Source: a virus. Taken from it: a stretch of DNA of 20,824 nucleotides. Position numbers and translations under genes: made by a program. Positions within the stretch are counted from its first letter, which is position 1. The number at the start of each line of letters is the position of its first letter. Where the stretch lies: positions 1 to 20,824 of the IMG/VR virus record IMGVR_UViG_3300020478_000086. The stretch is one strand, 5' to 3'. Of the stretch, positions 20,717 to 20,824 are shown in pieces. Below the pieces are notes generated by a model that was not told the DNA's origin, did not search any database, and saw nothing but the letters and a program-made list of their open reading frames with translations.

Positions 20717-20824
20717 TATGCTAACCCCATTACTTTATAGTGGTTAGCATTCTGACTAGGAAATTGGTGAAGTTGATGTACTTCTTCAACAGCAACTATA
20801 TTCCCAGTTTTGTTGTAATAATCA
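20716..20824 (-). CDS. 3' end of a hypothetical gene (N-terminus off window)
   Basis: The last 35 codons are open from the right edge: DYYNKTGNIVAVEEVHQLHQ then FPSQNANHYKVMGLA and TAA. The stop overlaps the next ATG by 1 nt, the same junction type as its neighbours. The fragment is too short for a family call; the Asn/Gln-rich tail with a VAVEEVHQLHQ helix shows no motif. The 3' end lies inside a 9-bp inverted repeat. Confidence 0.65.
   Translation of the reverse strand, partial: DYYNKTGNIVAVEEVHQLHQFPSQNANHYKVMGLA
20718..20750 (-). other. 9-bp perfect hairpin over the gene junction
   Basis: ATGCTAACC (minus strand 20750-20742) pairs with GGTTAGCAT (20726-20718) around a 15-nt loop. The stem includes the last codons of the upstream gene and the first base of its stop; the GGGG that could act as Shine-Dalgarno for the 85-aa gene lies partly in the loop and partly in the stem. 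There is no T run, so it is not a terminator. Confidence 0.55.

Noticed and set aside
1-20824. tRNA genes, attachment sites, insertion sequences
   Set aside because: I looked for cloverleaf-type sequence, long terminal inverted repeats and transposase or integrase motifs and saw none; a dedicated tRNA scan could not be run.

Overview
The window looks like part of the genome of a T4-like cyanophage, a marine myovirus of Synechococcus or Prochlorococcus. Three things point there: T4-type baseplate proteins gp25 and gp6 followed by a giant virion protein with a YHYH-type motif, a T4-type late promoter (TATAAATA), and many very short, tightly packed genes of the kind seen in cyanophage genomes. 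DNA is AT-rich. Every gene I can support lies on the minus strand, so transcription runs from high to low coordinates. No tRNA, transposase, integrase or CRISPR system was seen.

Left part, 1 to about 10.7 kb: late structural block. In transcription order it holds a 51-aa protein behind a late promoter, a terminator, a small ORF, gp25, gp6 and a giant ORF of at least 2667 codons that runs off the left edge. The last three genes are joined by 1-nt overlap or direct abutment. Middle part, 10.7 to 15.0 kb: a glycosyltransferase-like gene with its own sigma-70-type promoter, two related 2OG-Fe(II)-oxygenase-like genes, a CPFA-motif protein, two further related small genes and several tiny ORFs.

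Regulatory core, about 15.0 to 17.0 kb: a 0.5-kb tandem array of roughly 35-bp units with core TGTAGCAAAT directly upstream of a strong promoter; five perfect copies of the 9-mer TTTTCCACA (the form I recall for the cyanobacterial DnaA box), one pair spaced 21 bp apart and one inverted pair; a TTGCTC/GAGCAA word enriched over nearly 2 kb; a 16-bp exact repeat; and a strong promoter on the plus strand that opposes every gene. I read this as a candidate replication origin, DnaA-titration site or early-expression control centre. It is the most interesting part of the window.

Right part, 16.7 to 20.8 kb: early-type region of about 19 tiny, mostly acidic proteins of 46 to 97 aa, chained by 1-nt (TAATG), 4-nt (ATGA) or 2-nt junctions. 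In several of them the C-terminal codons double as the Shine-Dalgarno of the next gene. Some stop codons sit in the loop of perfect hairpins. Functions are unknown. By position and size they could be host-takeover genes expressed early from sigma-70-type promoters; that is inference.
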